Of a stretch of 64,000 nt of DNA, positions 28,729-40,900 are shown in pieces. The translations under genes and the position numbers were made by a program. The notes below the pieces were generated by a model, which saw nothing but the letters and a program-made list of their open reading frames with translations, was not told the origin of the DNA and searched no databases. Source of the DNA: Sebaldella sp. S0638 (lineage in GTDB: Bacteria > Fusobacteriota > Fusobacteriia > Fusobacteriales > Leptotrichiaceae); NCBI RefSeq assembly GCF_024158605.1, contig NZ_JAMZGM010000004.1, forward strand, positions 51,900-115,899. Direction: 5' to 3'. Position 1 is the first letter of the stretch. Each line of letters starts with the position of its first letter.

Positions 28729-29970
28729 TTAATTTAGTAAATGTTCTGATTTATTAACCACATCAGCAAGACCTGTTTTGGCGTCTGTATTGCCTATAAG
28801 AATATTTTCAAGTGCCATGGCAAGGTTTCTCTGAACTTCTTTCCAGTTTTTGTTCAGTAAGAAAGCAGGAGTATTATCAGATGTTTCCAGCATTTTATAA
28901 AAAGGAGCCATCATTGGATCATCAAGAATTCCGAATTTTTCAACAAGGGATTTTCTTACAGGAAGATCAGCTACTCTTAGCTTTGCAGCTTCTTCACTGT
29001 TATAAAATTTTATGAATTCCCATGCGGCATCTTTATGTTTTGATCCTTTCCACATAGATACAGCAGACACACTCATAACACTTTTAGGCGGATTAGTACC
29101 TTTTCTTGGTAAAAGAGCAACACCAAAGTCTATATCTGCTGACTTAAATCCGTTCATAGGCCATATACCGCTTTCCCACATAGCTATTTTCTGAGCTTTG
29201 AAAATATCGTCGCCAGACTGCTGATCTTTACTTCCTACAAGCACTCCCGCTTTATTTTTAACAAGGTCTGCAAAAAGCTGTGCAGCAGCAGCACTTTCAG
29301 GAGAATCCATATATCCTTTAAGTGTTTTACCGTCAGGACTTATATATGAACTCCCGAAACTCCATAGAAACTGCTCAAAATCATAAGGATCCGGTTTAGC
29401 CAGAACACCAAAACCATATATTTTTTCATCAGGTTTGCTTAATTTCTGAGCTTTGTCTGCGAATTCTTCCCATGTCCATTCTTCTGTAGGGTAAGGAACA
29501 TTTGCCGCATCAAAAAGTTTTTTATTGTAATAAATTACGTGTGTAGTAAATCCGGCAGGGATTCCGTATGTTTTTCCTTCAAGCTGTACATAGTTCATAA
29601 GTCCTTCATAAAAATCTTTCATATCAATTGAATTATCTTTTTCAATATATGTGTTTAGGTCTTCAAGTGATGAGCCGTAAGTAGGAAAGTCCCACATGTA
29701 CATTACGTCAGGGGCATCTTTAGCACCAAAGGCAGCGACCAGTTTCTGGTCAAATCCGTCACCGTAAGCTTCTACCTGAACCTTTATTTTAGGATTTTTC
29801 TCCTCAAACTTTTTTGCTATTTCTTTTTGGATATTCAGTGCTTCACCAGTATCCCATGTAGCGAATCTAAGTGTTATGGTACCGTCAGCCGCTTCCTTTT
29901 TTTTATTCCCTCCGCCGCATGAAACAAGTAAAAGCAACAGCAGCAGGTTAACTATAAATATTTTTTTCAT
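28729..29970 (-). CDS. ABC sugar importer, solute-binding lipoprotein
   Basis: The 413-residue protein begins with a lipoprotein signal ending in LLLVSCGGG (Cys18) and continues as a family 1 solute-binding protein (TLRFATWDTGEALN at the mature start, and KDAPDVMYMWD in the first lobe). It would capture the oligosaccharide later cut by the GH63-like enzyme and LacZ. RBS AGGAGG lies inside the end of the DMT gene, and the two genes overlap by 4 nt, so they share a transcript. Confidence 0.9.
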   Translation of the reverse strand: MKKIFIVNLLLLLLLVSCGGGNKKKEAADGTITLRFATWDTGEALNIQKEIAKKFEEKNPKIKVQVEAYGDGFDQKLVAAFGAKDAPDVMYMWDFPTYGSSLEDLNTYIEKDNSIDMKDFYEGLMNYVQLEGKTYGIPAGFTTHVIYYNKKLFDAANVPYPTEEWTWEEFADKAQKLSKPDEKIYGFGVLAKPDPYDFEQFLWSFGSSYISPDGKTLKGYMDSPESAAAAQLFADLVKNKAGVLVGSKDQQSGDDIFKAQKIAMWESGIWPMNGFKSADIDFGVALLPRKGTNPPKSVMSVSAVSMWKGSKHKDAAWEFIKFYNSEEAAKLRVADLPVRKSLVEKFGILDDPMMAPFYKMLETSDNTPAFLLNKNWKEVQRNLAMALENILIGNTDAKTGLADVVNKSEHLLN

Positions 29971-30863
29971 ATTACATTCCTCCTAAATTTATATAAAAAA
30001 TTCAATTTTGTTTCGGAAATTATTATTGCTGCAAATATAAGCAGACATCCGATAAGTAATTTTGAAGTAAACTGTTCATTTAAAATAAGTATTGAAAATA
30101 ATGCGCCAAAAACTGTTTCTGTGGATAAAATTACCACTGTTTTAGTGGAGCTGGTATATTTCTGCGCGGCAGTCTGTATAGTGAAAGCCAGAAATGTACT
30201 GAATACACCAAGATATAAAGTGGCAAGCATACCTTGCGTACTTATTCCGAAGTTAACCTGTCCAGCGATTACCGCAGAAATTATTGAAAACAAACATGCA
30301 AAGACTATTTGTAAAAAAGCAAGAACTAAGGTGTCATGGATTTTGGCAAAATAATCAAGTGCAATAATATGAAGAGCAAAAAACAAAGCACAAAAGAGAG
30401 TATAGATATCTCCCTTATTCATGGAAAAGCTCCCCAGTTCGTTCATATCCACAGACAGAAGGCATATGCCCAAAAATGCCAGCAGTGTGGAAAACAGTGC
30501 AAATTTATCAGGCTTTTTCTTAAAGATAATCCAGCATAAATATGGTACGAAAATTACATTTGTTCCTGTAAGAAATGCATTCTTGGCAGATGTGGTATAC
30601 TGGATTCCTATTGTTTGTGTGGCAAAAGCCGCGTATAAGAATATTCCCGTAACAATTCCGGCTGCTATTTCTTTTTTGGTGATTTTTGATTTATGGTAAA
30701 TTATTAAGAATAATAATGCCATACCCGCAATGCCAAATCTGAGTGCCATCATCCAAAACGGTCGTACACCGCTTTCTACAGCTATTTTAGAAGCTGTGAA
30801 GCCTGTTCCCCAGATTACTGCAACAAGAAGCAGCATAAGATCGGCAAAATAATTTTTTTTTAT
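29967..30863 (-). CDS. EamA/DMT family transporter, probable ATA start
   Basis: A transporter of about 298 residues with ten membrane helices in two EamA repeats. From the RBS AAAGGAGGG (30871-30879) the first in-frame codon at proper distance is ATA (30863), giving a start reading xKKNYFADLMLLLVAVIWGTG, which looks like a complete DMT N-terminus. An in-frame TAA lies just upstream of the RBS and no ATG, GTG or TTG occurs between. The first ATG (30836) has no RBS and would remove part of helix 1's lead. The gene overlaps the binding-protein gene by 4 nt. Substrate is unknown; DMT exporters often carry metabolites or amino acids. Confidence 0.78.
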   Translation of the reverse strand: MKKNYFADLMLLLVAVIWGTGFTASKIAVESGVRPFWMMALRFGIAGMALLFLIIYHKSKITKKEIAAGIVTGIFLYAAFATQTIGIQYTTSAKNAFLTGTNVIFVPYLCWIIFKKKPDKFALFSTLLAFLGICLLSVDMNELGSFSMNKGDIYTLFCALFFALHIIALDYFAKIHDTLVLAFLQIVFACLFSIISAVIAGQVNFGISTQGMLATLYLGVFSTFLAFTIQTAAQKYTSSTKTVVILSTETVFGALFSILILNEQFTSKLLIGCLLIFAAIIISETKLNFLYKFRRNVI

Positions 30864-30876
30864 GTTTTTACCCTCC

Positions 30877-30986
30877 TTTTAGTAAAATAATTTTTTCGAT
30901 AATATCAATGAAAATAGTGTTATTTCAAATATTTCTATTAATATGATAACATCATTTTAGTAAAAGTCAATACAGTTTTACTAAAA
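30877..30986. promoter_or_regulatory. Three TTTTACTAAAA operator-like sites
   Basis: TTTTAGTAAAA or its reverse complement occurs at 30877-30887 (next to the RBS), 30955-30965 (overlapping the spacer and -35 box) and 30976-30986 (just upstream of -35). The last two form an inverted repeat. The positions suit repression of the DMT operon. Confidence 0.5.
30943..30970 (-). promoter_or_regulatory. Promoter of the DMT / beta-galactoside operon
   Basis: Minus-strand TTGACT (30970-30965), 16-bp spacer and TATCAT (30948-30943). The -35 box sits between two arms of the TTTTACTAAAA repeat. Confidence 0.6.
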
Positions 30987-31567
30987 AATATTTTTTAGAT
31001 TGATGGAAGCACTTATTTTAAAGAATTTGAATAAGGTGAAAAAGTATAAAAACATGATGTAAATTTTTTTGACAGATGAATTTTAGCTTCGCTTGACATT
31101 TATTTAATTTCACGGTAAAATTAAAGTGGGTGACGAAAGATATTTTTTAAAAAATTATTGGTATAAATAAAGCATTTGAAACACAGTAAAAACAGGACAT
31201 GAGGAAAAACAATCTTTGGGAATTTACATCTGTCAATTTAGAAATATTCTATATTCTTTTCTAAAAATCAATTTTACGGGAAACTAAAAAAATCATTTTA
31301 TATTATAGAATCAGCTGTTCTGAAAGAGTGTAAGAACAGGTTTTATACCATATATTTTTTATCTTTTCAAAATTAGAACGAAAATTCGATCAATTCGATA
31401 TAACCATCTGAAAATATCACGTCAATACCTGTCATTTTAAAATCCAACAAGGCAATTAATTTTTTAATTGATAAATAATAAAAGAGGGCGGTAACCGGGG
31501 AAGAGGTTATCTGGTATTTGTATAACTTAAAAATTATTATGTAAAAATGCAGTAAGGAAGGTGACAT
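30987..31567. other. Intergenic region and long leader of autotransporter 1
   Basis: No gene is supported here. It holds the promoter at 31093-31121 and, if that is used, a leader of about 440 nt. The leader contains small hairpins, for example CTGTTCT/AGAACAG at 31315-31339 and GGTAACC/GGTTATC near 31491-31512. The RBS GGAAGGTGA precedes the start at 31568. Confidence 0.5.
31093..31121 (+). promoter_or_regulatory. Promoter of autotransporter 1
   Basis: TTGACA (31093-31098), 17-bp spacer, TAAAAT (31116-31121). Confidence 0.65.
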
Positions 31568-31978
31568 ATGAAGAATGTGTTAGGACAGGTAGAAAAAAGG
31601 TTAAAATCATGCCTCAAGCATAACAAAAAGGTAAAATATTCAAAAGCGCTGGCTTTGACCTTTTTGTTAACTGGGGGATTTTTGAGTGCTGATCAGGCTG
31701 AATTACCTGAGGATGCGAATTTCGTGAAGGTAAGCGAAAATCTGAATAAGCGTATCAAAGAGCTGAGGCAGGAAAACAAAAAGAAACTGAAAGACAGCAG
31801 ACTGGAACTGGAAAGGCTTGAAAAGGAAGGGGATCAGGTAATAAAATCTCCATGGGACAGCTATATATTTTCTTCATTTTTCAGCTTTAAGGACATGGAT
31901 AAAAAGGATAAGGTCTGGAAATACGGAACAAGAACAGATACAGAACAGGACAGAATGAGGAATGTTCTTGGCGGATAG
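31568..31978 (+). CDS. Autotransporter 1, N-terminal part ending at an in-frame TAG
   Basis: The 136-residue segment has the fusobacterial autotransporter N-terminal region: a long basic leader (MKNVLGQVEKRLKSC...), a hydrophobic core ALALTFLLTGGFLSA, then a charged coiled coil (about residues 55-95) and the WKYGTRTDTEQDRMRN segment that normally leads into the passenger. It stops at TAG (31976-31978), while the same frame stays open on the other side for 3,779 more codons, to 43315. It is therefore the secretion-signal end of the next gene rather than an independent protein. RBS GGAAGGTGA. Either a recent nonsense mutation or read-through is possible. Confidence 0.85.
   Translation: MKNVLGQVEKRLKSCLKHNKKVKYSKALALTFLLTGGFLSADQAELPEDANFVKVSENLNKRIKELRQENKKKLKDSRLELERLEKEGDQVIKSPWDSYIFSSFFSFKDMDKKDKVWKYGTRTDTEQDRMRNVLGG
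31976..31978 (+). other. In-frame amber codon splitting autotransporter 1
   Basis: The sequence reads GGC GGA TAG CAG GGA, in the same frame as both flanking ORFs. A single C-to-T change of a CAG would create it (tandem CAG CAG to TAG CAG). No other stop occurs in the frame until 43315. Confidence 0.9.
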
Positions 31979-34900
31979 CAGGGAAATTACATAGGGAAAA
32001 GAGGTACTACAGGATGGATAACTGAGTCTCATACAAGTAAACACGGTTACAGCTGGTCGAATTTTTCCCAGAATGCGTGGGATGGGAATACGGCTATTTA
32101 TGATAATACATATATGTTTTCCATAATGGCTACCGTAACTCCGAAACAGCAGCCGAACATACCGGTACCGAATGTGAATCTCCCGTCACTGGGAGGGATA
32201 AGTGCTCCGTCTTATAATCCTATAAGTATTAATGTAAATGAACCTACATTAATAGGGAGTATAAGTATAGACCAGGTAAATATAGGGTTTGTAGGAGTAA
32301 ATCCGCCGCTTTTGGGAGCTATAGCAAATGTAACATCGCCTAAAAGTGTGACGGTAAGCGGTGTAGATCCTAATATAAATATAAATGTAACAGCACCGGG
32401 CGAAGTAAAAATGGATGTAATAGTGCCGCCGAAAATAGACGTAAATCCGCCTGTAATATCGGTAGACCCGCAGACACCGCCAAAGATAGAACCTCCGGTG
32501 ATAGTGATACCGTCTCCGAAGACAGTACAGGCACCGAATTTCAGTAACTATATTGCTCCGGGGGGAAGCTGGATTACTGGTCACGGGGAAACTATAAGAG
32601 GGGTCAATACTTTTCAGAATGGAGTTTTAGTAGCTTATACAACAGCGGATTACACACTGGGGACTACTGCAAACCTTGCGAGCGGTCAACTGAGAAGACT
32701 TACTGACCCGGCTTTTCCATTGTTTTCGGAATTGAGTCTTTCCGGCGGAGGCGGCGGAAGAGGTACTATATATGCATACAGAACAGATGACGGCGTAACG
32801 GGGACAAGCGGCTATACTAATGTAAGAATCGGAGAGGCAGTAACAACATATGATCCAAAATACTGGAGTGCTGCACCTGGTTACGGTCAGGATATAGCAG
32901 GCAGCGCCAACAGAACGGGATATGCAGCAGGAGCAGTGGTAACAAACAGTATTAATCAGAAAAACAGATGGCTGATGACAGTGCATAAAAGAGCAGGAAA
33001 TGCTTTGACTACAATAAGTAATATAGACTTTATACTCGGCGGCCCTGACGGAGCTCCGGGAACACCTGCACTTCCGGGAGAAGCTGCTAAAACAGCTGAA
33101 GCAGGAGTGCTTTTGATGAGAAATGACGGAGATGTGCAGTTTAATAATTCCAGCATAACTCTGCGTGGAAGAACTACAATTAATCAGAACATAGTGCATT
33201 ACGGAAATCACTATCTTACTTCACTTGAGTTTAACAATGTTACAATAAATATAGTAGGAAATGAAAATACTCTGTTTACAAATGTGCCGGTTTCAGATAT
33301 AGGATATTGGTCAACACCTGAATTAAATTCACAGCAGCCGAACTGGGGACTTCCTGAAAAGGATAACGGAATCGGAGCAAAGGGAATTTTTGGTAAAACT
33401 GATCTGGATATAGATACAAAAGTAAATACGGTATTTTTCGTTCAGGCTGCAGCTTCAAGAAGATGGAACGGATATAATGCAGTGACTAATCCCGGAGGAC
33501 TTTATGTTTATACGCCGTTAATGGGAAGAATCAGATATTATAACAGAGACGGTTCAGGGAATAAGGGGACTTTTAATTTTAACGGTTCAGGAAATGTCGG
33601 GGCATGGATAAATAAATATACTCCTGACAGGGCAGCTTACGGCTATGCTGGTGTAGGAGCATCAGAAACACCTGAAATAGATCTCGGAACTGTAAATATG
33701 AGAGGGGACGGTAACGTAGGTGTATATTTTACACAGCATAATTCGAGACCGGACTATAACGGGATATATCAGGGGAAACTTCCGCTGGATTTTAGAATAG
33801 GGGAAACTCTTGGAAAAGGCGGTACAACAACACAAAGTGATATAGGTAATACTGACGGAGATAAAAATAGTACCACAGGAAACGTAGCTTTATACGTTAC
33901 TTCAGGACAAAGAACTGATTTAACTGTGGCAAACGGGTATTTTCCCGCTACGGTAAATCTTATTACACATGCTTCCACAAATACACAGGGCGGAGGTATA
34001 ACAGCAGGAACACAGCTGGGATATACCGACTTGAATACAGTGGCACACAGAATAAAAGATCTGACGATTTCAGATTATTCTGTAATATTTGGTAAATATT
34101 CAAAAGACAACATAGCAGTAGTATCAAGAAACGGAAGTGTGGTCAGAATAAATCCGGCCGGGAATATTACAGATGGTGTGGCGGCAGGAACACCTGATGC
34201 AGACAGGGCAACAGGAAGTATAATAGCTTATGCTGAAGGTGTCTGGTATAATCCAAGACCTGCTGTAATAAATCCTAATAACGGAGCAGTAGGATCGGGT
34301 CTGGTAGTAACAGACGGTACTCCGGGACAAAAATATGTGGCGAATTACGGTTCGGAGATTCATTTGCAAAAACCTGTTGTAATGGGAAGTAAAAGTGCGA
34401 TTCCTTTATATGCAAAAGACGGGGCAAAAATAACAACACAGTCAATAACATTATACGGGCCTGATTCTATAGGGTCTTATGCTGACGGAAGAAGATTCTG
34501 GAATCCGACGGTACTTCAGACAAGCGGGGCAGGTACAGGAGGAAAGCCCCAGACAAATGTAACAGTAACCGGAGATATAACAGCTGTAAACGGGAATAAT
34601 AACAAAGGTGTAATTTCACTTAGTGCGAATAAATCCGGGGCTACGGAAATAGTTATAAGTACAGGAGACGGAAGCAGCGTAACAGTGAACGGGAAAATAA
34701 ATATAAACGGACTTGGTGCTTATGCAGACGGAGCAGCATCAAAAATAGCAATTACCGGAGCTGGAAGTACGATTACTTCAAGTTCTGACGGGGCTTTGGT
34801 TGCTAAAAACGGAGGAAAGATAAACTTTGCAGGGGGAACAATAAACCATAATCATGATGATTCGCTGGCATTCTTTGCAGGGGAAATAGGGACTAATCCT

Positions 34901-37900
34901 ACGCTTTCACCGCTTTCCAATATTAATTTTACAGGGACTACAACGATAAACTATACAAAAGGTGTAGTTTTCTACGGAAAGCCTTCGGATTATTCCAATG
35001 CTGCGAGTACAACTGCAAGATACGGCGGAATGTCAAATGTTAAGATAAATATAATGGGGCATGGGGTAAATCTCGGGGTCTTTGAATATAATGCAGGTGA
35101 AGCGATAACTACATGGAACGGAGATAATACATCTCTCATGGCTTCGCTTCAGGCAAGGGTCGGAGGAGCGACTATAACAAACGGCGGAGGTTATTGGGTA
35201 AAATCATCACTTGACGGCGGAAATTTTATCATAAATTCAGATGTTAACAGAGACAGTGTTTCTTCGGGATCAGTTTCGGGAGACCAGTTTAATGACATAA
35301 CGATGGAAAGAGTGGCATTTACTCTTAATGCGGGAAAAACTATAAGTTCTAATGCAGGAAAGGGAATGCTGATTACTTCAAATGCCAAAGCTGCAAGTAA
35401 TAACGAAACCGGATATACAATAGCCGGAACTATTGATGTAAAAGGGACGAACGGGCTGGGGACGTTCGTAAACTACGGACATACAGTGTTAAACAGCGGA
35501 GGAAAAATTCTCACTGAAAATGGAGTGGGAGTATACGGGGTGAACGGAAGCAGAACAGAAAATAAAGCAGGCGGGCTGATATCTGTAGGAACAGCTTTGA
35601 CTCAGGAAAATATCGGTATAATAGGACTTTCTGAAAAGAAAAAAATAGGAGCTGAGCCGGATGATACTTTCGGGTTTAAAGTAAATGGTGCGTTAACAGC
35701 AGTAAATATAACGAACTCAGGAGATCTTGAAGTGACAGGAAATAAGAGTATGGGTATTTATGCTGATAATAATGTGGCATCGCCGAATAAAGCAAAAGTA
35801 TTAGTGACAAACGAGGGAAAAATAGAAGTTACAGGAGATGAAACAACAGGAATATATGTAAATACAGGAACAATAACTTTGAAAGACACTAATAACATAA
35901 TAGTAGGAAAAGACGGAAAAGGAGTTTACGGGAAGAATTCCGATCTTGCTGTGGGAAATACTTCAATAACTGTAGGAGATAACGGAGTAGGACTTTTATT
36001 TGAAGGGAATACTGTGATTAATCCATATGGAGGTGCAGGAAAAACTCTGGAGATAAAACTTTCCAATCCTTCTGTACAAAAAGGAACAGCAGTATATTTC
36101 ACAGGTTTAAATGGTGAGACACTTACTAATAATATAAATATAAAAGTAGGAACAGACGGTTTTGGTGCAGATGACGGAAGTTCAGTAACAGGAATTTACG
36201 GTACAGGAAAAAAAGTGGGTGCAGTCCAGCATATGCCGGCAGTTATAAATAATGGGAATATACTCGTAGGTGAAGGAGATAAGGGGATATACGGAGAATA
36301 CCTGAATATAACCAATACAGGAGAAATAGCTCTTCAGAATAAATCTGTGGGAATATACACAAAAAATTCCAATGTTACCACTGCTTCAGATAAAATAAAA
36401 GTTGACGGTGATGAAACAATAGGGGCTTATGTGAGATGGAGCGGTACGCTGAACTTTGGGACAGCCTCTTCACAGGTACTGGCAGTTAACGGTAAAAAAT
36501 CAATAGGTGTGTATGTGGGAGGATATACAAGAAATATTATCAGCGGCGTACCAGAAGATCCTTATGATCCGGGAAGTCCTACAACAAAGGCTCCGGGAGC
36601 AAGAGGGATAAATAATGCTGTAATTACACTGGGAAATACTGTAAAAACAGCTTCTGTAAATCCTTATGAAGATCTGAAAATAGGGATGTATCTAAACGGC
36701 GGAGAAGAAATAAACAGTGTACAGAATAACTTGAATAATACAAATGCTGTCATAAACGTAGGAGCTAATAATATAGGTGTTTATGGTGTGCGTTCTGAAT
36801 TTACAAATGCAGGAACTATAAATAATAAAGATACAGGAACAGGAAATCAAAATATAGGTATCTACTTTACTGATGCAGCATCTGGTGTTCCGGCTCTTAC
36901 AGGCGGGGATAAATTCAAGATCACTAATACAGGTACCATAAATGTGGAAGGTGAAAATAATCTTGGTATTTTTGCTACTATTAATGAAATTTCCGGTAGA
37001 ACAGACTCAAGCGGAGTAATAAATCTTGATGCAGGCGGAATAATAAATGTAAAACCTGTTACTAAAGGAGCCACTCCGGTAAATACACCTATAGGTGTGT
37101 ATGCTAAGGGAAGCGGAATCAAAATAAGTACAACTACAGCAGCTGGGAATACATTTAATGTGGATGAAGACGGAATAGGAATTTATTCTGACGGAACAAA
37201 TGAACTCACAGGATATAAAGGTACATATAATTTAAGATCAAGTATGGCAGGAACGCAGGCTGTAAAATCTATAGGAATATTCCTGAAAGACGGCTCTGTG
37301 GCAAAAAGCGGAGATATAACATTAAATAGTGTAACGGGAAATGATTCATCCGGAAATGCCATCAGACCAATAGGAGTTTACTATTCAAAACCGACAACAG
37401 TGGGTACTCTCGGTACACTTGGACACGGTCTGAATATCACAGATACCGGTACAGGAGCAGGGAAATCAGTAATAGGATTATTTATAACAGGTATAAATAA
37501 TACAGATTCTGTAAAAAGTACAGGAAATATAACTCTGGGAAGCGATGAAAGTCTGGGGGCATATGTAATAGATTCAGTATTGTCAAGTACGGGGACTATT
37601 ACTGCTAACGGAAAAAGTTCTTACGGGGTTTATCTCACTAATTCTACAGCATTTGCTACACAGGACAGTATATTTACAAATGAATATGATCCTTTGAAAA
37701 AAGGTGAAATATATGCAAAAGCCGACAGTTCCATAGGACTTTTGATAAAAGGCGATACAGCTGTGACAAATGTTCCTTTGGGAGTAAACAAAGGTACAGT
37801 GGAATCAGGAGTTAGTCTGGTATCAGGGATAGATGCAGTCGGTGTATATGTAGAAAACGGGAAATTTATAAATGATAAAACAGCAGCATATACAGGACTT

Positions 37901-40900
37901 ATAAAATCTAATCTTGCATCAACAGAACCTATACCCGGGGTAATTATAGCGGGAAGTATAGCTGTGTCTTCAAAAGACGGGGAAGTTCTGAATAAAGGAG
38001 ATATAACTTCTGAATATGTGGGGATTTATTCTGAAGACAGTAAGATAGAACATCAGGGTAATATAAATATTTTAAGCGGAACAGGAATAATAGGGAAAAG
38101 AACAACTGCACCCGGTGCAGATTCCACTATAATACTGGATACAGATACAGTAACAGGAAGTTCATCAAAGATAACAGGAACTGCAAATGGTCTTACAGGT
38201 GTGCTTGCACTGGACGGAACAAAAGTTACACTTAAAGATTCTGATATTTCATTAACAGGAAATAAAGCATTCGGGCTGCTGCTCACAAGTATAGTGCCAA
38301 GCGCATCCAATAAATCATCCGCAGAACTTCTGAAAGGTGATATAACAGTGGGGAACGGCGGAATAGCTGTTTATTCTGTTAATGGAAATCTGGATATAAA
38401 AAATTATGATGCGAATTCAAAATTTGTATTGGGTAATGAAGGAATTGGAATATATGCCGATACAGATACGGCAATAGATACAGGTTCTGGAGTAAAAGTA
38501 CTGAACATGGACTATACTTCTGCTACAGACAAAGGAGTAGGGGTATATTATGAAGAAAGTACAGGACTTGGAAACAGAGTAAATAATATCACTGTAAAAA
38601 ATATAAATACAGGACAAAAAGAAAATTTTGTAAATATTTTGAGCAATAATACCAATCTTATAAATAATGCCGATCAGGTAGTAGGTAAGAGCGGGATAGG
38701 AATTTACGGTTCTGGAAGAGGAAGTATAATAAATAACGGTACGATTTTTCTGAACGGTGAAACTGCTGTGGGACTTTACGCCAAAGGAGCAGGGCCTGCT
38801 GATATTGTGACGATAAGCAAACTAGGGTCTATAGAGGAAGAAACAGGAAGTCTTGTTGATTATAAGGAAAGAATCGGGGCATATATAGACACTAACGCAA
38901 ATATAACAGGTACAGATAATTATACATTTAATGTAGACGGCGGAATAGGAATGTATCTGAAAAGCTACATAGATTATGCGGGAACTATGACTGTGGGAGG
39001 AACTACATTTAATGACGGATTAAATGATCACAGAACAATAGGGATATATGTGGACAGCTCTGTAAACAGCTTAGCTAAAGACCTGAATACAAATATAAAA
39101 ATTACTGGTGAAGAAGGAGTAGGGATTTATCTTGCTAAAACGGGAATTACAGGTGCAGCAGTAAAATATACAGGGACTATGGATCTTCTTGCAGTGAACC
39201 CAAGCGGAAAATACGGAATAGGAATTTACCTGAGTGAATACAGCAATCTTGATTTTACTGGAACTATAAATATAGGGGGAGCAACAGGAGTAAATAACAT
39301 AGGATTCTATATTGAAAATAATGCCACATCAAGTCTTACTGCAGGAACGATAAATACCAATAACAGCGGAATACTTGCATATATTAAGGAAGGTACTTTT
39401 AATACTTCGGGAAGCCTTGTAATAAACGGTCTGACTAATATAATTGTAGAAGGAGCAACAGGAAGTGTCACTAATGGAGTTAATGTAGAAGTAGGTACTA
39501 CGGGACTTCAGGGAATAAACGGAGCCACAGTGGTAAATCTTTCCACAGGCAAGCTGTGGTCTGTAATAGATCAGGCTTTGGCGCTTTCAGGGTCAGACGG
39601 TGTAAAGATAACAAATGAAGGAATAATAGGACTAACAGGTGAAAATTCAGTGGGAATATTTACAAAAGATTCCACAGCAACACTGAAAAACGGAAGTTCT
39701 ATAGAAGTAGGGAAAAACGGAGTAGGTGTGTATGCCCTTCTGGATAATAATGCACCGGATTCTGTGGTGAAAATAGATACAGGATCTTCATTGATAAAAA
39801 TAGGTGAAGGAGCAACAGGAATTGCCTTTGATAAGAAAATAGGCTCTACAGGGGACTTGCGGCTTGACTTCACAGGAACTGTGGATATACAGGGAACCGG
39901 CGGAGAAAATAAAGGTATATATATGAAAGACACAATTGTATCCGGAACAGTGGCAGGAAATATAATTCTTAGTGATAATTCAACGGGAATTTATACTGAT
40001 AACAGCAATTTTACCACAAATGCTTATATAAAAGTAGGAGCAAGCACAGGTTTGGGAACAGCAGTGGGAATATTTGCCGATAACGGGGCAATTGTGACTA
40101 ATACAGGTACAGTAGAAACAGGCGACAGCGGTATAGCTCACTTTGCAGGAAACGGCGGAGTGATAAATACTAACGGTCTGAATATACTGGCGGATAAGTC
40201 GACTATAGCAATGGCAGGTGTCGGAGGAACTATTAATTATAATAATGCAGGAGATGTATTCGTAGGAAATGACGAAAGAAAAGGATTCGCAGCTGACGGA
40301 GGAATAGTTAATCTTACAGGCGGGAAAATCGTAAATGTAGGTAATAATAACAGTGTAGGAATTATCATAGGTTCTTCAGGAAGCGTAAATAATATAAACA
40401 GTATAAATGTAGGAAATGCTTCTACAGGAGTGTACGTAAAAGATAACTCAAACTATAATATATATTATAATATATTCCTAAATGACCACAGTGCCGGAGG
40501 AATTTCCGGTGAAGGCGGAATAATTACCCTGAATAGCGGAATTTCCATAATATCAGCACCAGGTGTAAATGAAACTATAGGTATGATAAATAAAGGAGCC
40601 GGAGGAACAGCAGATAACAGAGGGGTAATAGACTTCACAGGAGGAACAGGAAATATAGGAATGTACGGAAGCAGTACCGATAACATACAGAATAATAATC
40701 AGATATTAATAGGTGACTCCGCAAGTACAAGTACAGCAGTGGGTATGTACGGGGAAACAGCAAATAATATACTGAATTATGCGAATATAAACATAGGAAA
40801 AGCTGCAATAGGAATGTACGGAAAAAATGTTACAGACGGAATTTCCGGTGTGGACAACTATGCAAATATAACAAGTACAGCTACAAATGCAATAGGAATG

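Noticed and set aside
31373-31567. A 64-codon minus-strand frame before autotransporter 1
   Set aside because: No RBS, no family resemblance, and it lies in the probable leader of the autotransporter gene.
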